The translations under genes and the position numbers were made by a program. A DNA stretch of 64,000 nucleotides from an uncultured Pseudoxanthomonas sp. (GTDB lineage Bacteria; Pseudomonadota; Gammaproteobacteria; Xanthomonadales; Xanthomonadaceae), in contig CAMLGZ010000007.1 of assembly GCA_946479745.1 (NCBI GenBank), forward strand, positions 62,001 through 126,000. Direction: 5' to 3'. Within the stretch, counting starts at the first letter, position 1. Every line of letters starts with the position of its first letter. Positions 62,686-64,000 of this stretch are shown here, in pieces. Under the pieces are notes generated by a model. That model saw only the letters and a list, made by a program, of their open reading frames with translations. It did not search any database and was not told the DNA's origin.

Positions 62686-63669
62686 TCATGCCGCCCCGGT
62701 TTCCGCATCCTTGTCGTCCCGCGCATCGTAAGCCCGCACGATCTTGGCGACCAGAGGATGCCGCACCACATCGCGCGCAGTGAAGAACGTGAAGCTGATG
62801 CCATCCACGCCACGCAAAACCTCCAATCCGTCCTTCAGCCCGGATTTCACATGCTTGGGCAGGTCTACCTGGGTCAGGTCGCCGGTGACCACGGCGGTAC
62901 TGCCGTAGCCGATGCGGGTCAGGAACATCTTCATCTGTTCGATGGTGGTGTTCTGCGCCTCGTCCAGGATCACGAAAGCGTCGTTGAGCGTGCGTCCGCG
63001 CATGTAGGCCAGCGGCGCGATCTCGATGACGTTCTTCTCCAGCAGCTTGATCACTTTCTCCACGCCCAGCATTTCGTACAAGGCGTCGTACAGCGGGCGC
63101 AGGTAGGGATCGACCTTCTGCGACAGATCGCCGGGCAGGAAGCCCAGCTTCTCCCCGGCCTCCACCGCCGGCCGCACCAGGATCAGCCGCTGCACGCGCG
63201 ATTCGTTGAGTGCTTCCACTGCGCTGGCCACGGCCAGGAAGGTCTTGCCGGTGCCGGCCGGACCGATACCGAAATTGATGTCATGGGTGGCGATGGCGTG
63301 CAGGTAGCCGGCCTGGTTGGGGCCGCGGCCGCGTACCGTGCCGCGCTTGACCTTGATCGCCACTTCCTGCGCTTCGTATCCGCCCGCGGCCACATGATCG
63401 ACATTGGCTTCGTTGAGGCGCAGGTGGATGGATTCGCTGTCGAAGGTTTCTTCCGCCGCTTCCAGATAAAGCGCACGCAGCAGTTTTTCGGTCGCCTTCA
63501 CTTCCGCAGCCGGTCCGGTGACCTTGAAGATATTGCCGCGGTTGGCGATCTCCACCCCCAGCCGCAATTCGATCTGCCGCAAGTGGGCATCGAACGGGCC
63601 AGCCAGGTTGGCCAGCCGTTCGGCATTGCCGGGCTCAAGGACGAATTCGCGTTTTTCGGAAGCAGTCAT
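62686..63669 (-). CDS. phoH: PhoH-family ATPase
   Basis: A 327-residue ATP-binding protein. A KH-like N-terminal part is followed by the ATPase core: Walker [20 protein letters not shown] and [18 protein letters not shown]. It is the usual upstream partner of ybeY and is linked to RNA metabolism. Start ATG at 63667-63669. Confidence 0.93.
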   Translation of the reverse strand: MTASEKREFVLEPGNAERLANLAGPFDAHLRQIELRLGVEIANRGNIFKVTGPAAEVKATEKLLRALYLEAAEETFDSESIHLRLNEANVDHVAAGGYEAQEVAIKVKRGTVRGRGPNQAGYLHAIATHDINFGIGPAGTGKTFLAVASAVEALNESRVQRLILVRPAVEAGEKLGFLPGDLSQKVDPYLRPLYDALYEMLGVEKVIKLLEKNVIEIAPLAYMRGRTLNDAFVILDEAQNTTIEQMKMFLTRIGYGSTAVVTGDLTQVDLPKHVKSGLKDGLEVLRGVDGISFTFFTARDVVRHPLVAKIVRAYDARDDKDAETGAA

Positions 63670-63676
63670 GGGGTGG

Positions 63677-64000
63677 TCAGTGCCTGGTCTGGTCGTCGGC
63701 GTCTTCGACGCGCCATTGATGGAATACGTAGGCCTCGTCGTCGATGAGCGCCTGGTCGAAATGCTCGGTTTCCGGTGCTTCCTCGCGCTCGATCCGCTGG
63801 GGTTCTTCCTGCACGCCCGTCACCTGCCAGCCGGCCTCGCGTAGGAACTCGCTGGCATGGCGGACCGGATCTTCGGCCAGCCCCGGCATCTGGTAGCAGA
63901 GCACGAAGGCACCGCCGAATTCCTGGAAATCCGGGGCATCGGGCAGCGGAACGGCTTCGAGTACGAAGACCCACAAGTTGGGGGCGTTCTGGGGGATGGC
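63677..64000 (-). CDS. Hypothetical protein, C-terminal part (cut by window edge)
   Basis: The reading frame is open to the window edge (108 codons visible), so the true start lies outside; an internal TTG at 63976 is unlikely to be it. It is acidic and soluble-looking, with no recognisable family. It sits seven bases upstream of phoH on the same strand and may be cotranscribed. Confidence 0.6.
   Translation of the reverse strand, partial: AIPQNAPNLWVFVLEAVPLPDAPDFQEFGGAFVLCYQMPGLAEDPVRHASEFLREAGWQVTGVQEEPQRIEREEAPETEHFDQALIDDEAYVFHQWRVEDADDQTRH

Overview
The window is a high-GC chromosomal segment from a gammaproteobacterium of the Xanthomonadales (Lysobacteraceae/Xanthomonadaceae; something like Lysobacter, Luteimonas, Pseudoxanthomonas or Stenotrophomonas). 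The markers for this are a fused aspartokinase/diaminopimelate decarboxylase, the MurL plus MurD2 peptidoglycan pair first described in Xanthomonas, an XVIPCD-tagged type IV secretion effector, and many GTAG-type palindromes between genes. I see no rRNA, tRNA, CRISPR array, insertion sequence, prophage or plasmid gene. Species cannot be named from the sequence alone.

Layout. 1-0.6 kb: start of a siderophore-type TonB receptor with a Fur-like site. 0.8-7.1 kb (minus strand): suf iron-sulfur operon, Rrf2 regulator-sufB-sufC-sufD-sufS-GNAT-Rieske, with a self-overlapping operator/promoter and a 31-bp perfect hairpin between sufB and sufC. 7.1-12.7 kb: cytochrome c lipoprotein, SET-domain protein, 3-hydroxybutyrate dehydrogenase plus patatin, and a large DUF5916 envelope protein. 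12.8-18.6 kb: mostly minus-strand small envelope and hypothetical genes (two similar lipoproteins, DUF1439, Cdd1-like HhH protein, DUF3861, M23 peptidase, DUF533/TerB), an HU protein with a histone-H1-like tail, and a pilin-like membrane protein. 18.8-25 kb: second EF-G, OsmC plus hydrolase, glycine-zipper protein, tandem PhzF paralogues. 25-30.4 kb: translationally coupled lysAC-murL-murD2 for lysine and cell-wall precursor synthesis. 30.6-36.5 kb: dienelactone hydrolase, polyprenyl synthase, ssb, and the dTDP-rhamnose operon rmlBACD.

36.7-50.6 kb is rich in peptide and nutrient uptake: two S9 peptidases, POT and OPT peptide transporters, a PHP-type metallohydrolase, a TonB receptor and a DUF819 transporter. 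50.9-53 kb holds the main accessory finding: an XVIPCD-tagged lipase-type antibacterial effector preceded by an ankyrin-repeat lipoprotein that is its likely immunity protein. 53.2-64 kb: cstA with its small partner, corA, a GH97 alpha-glucosidase, a DUF4105 membrane protein, and the conserved phoH-ybeY-(hypothetical)-corC block.

Several families of intergenic inverted repeats punctuate the window: GTAG-type, CGTCATCCCAGCG-type, CCGTTCGTGGTGAG-type and CGATACCCGGG-type. Some sit inside operons and one supplies the 3' end of a coding region.
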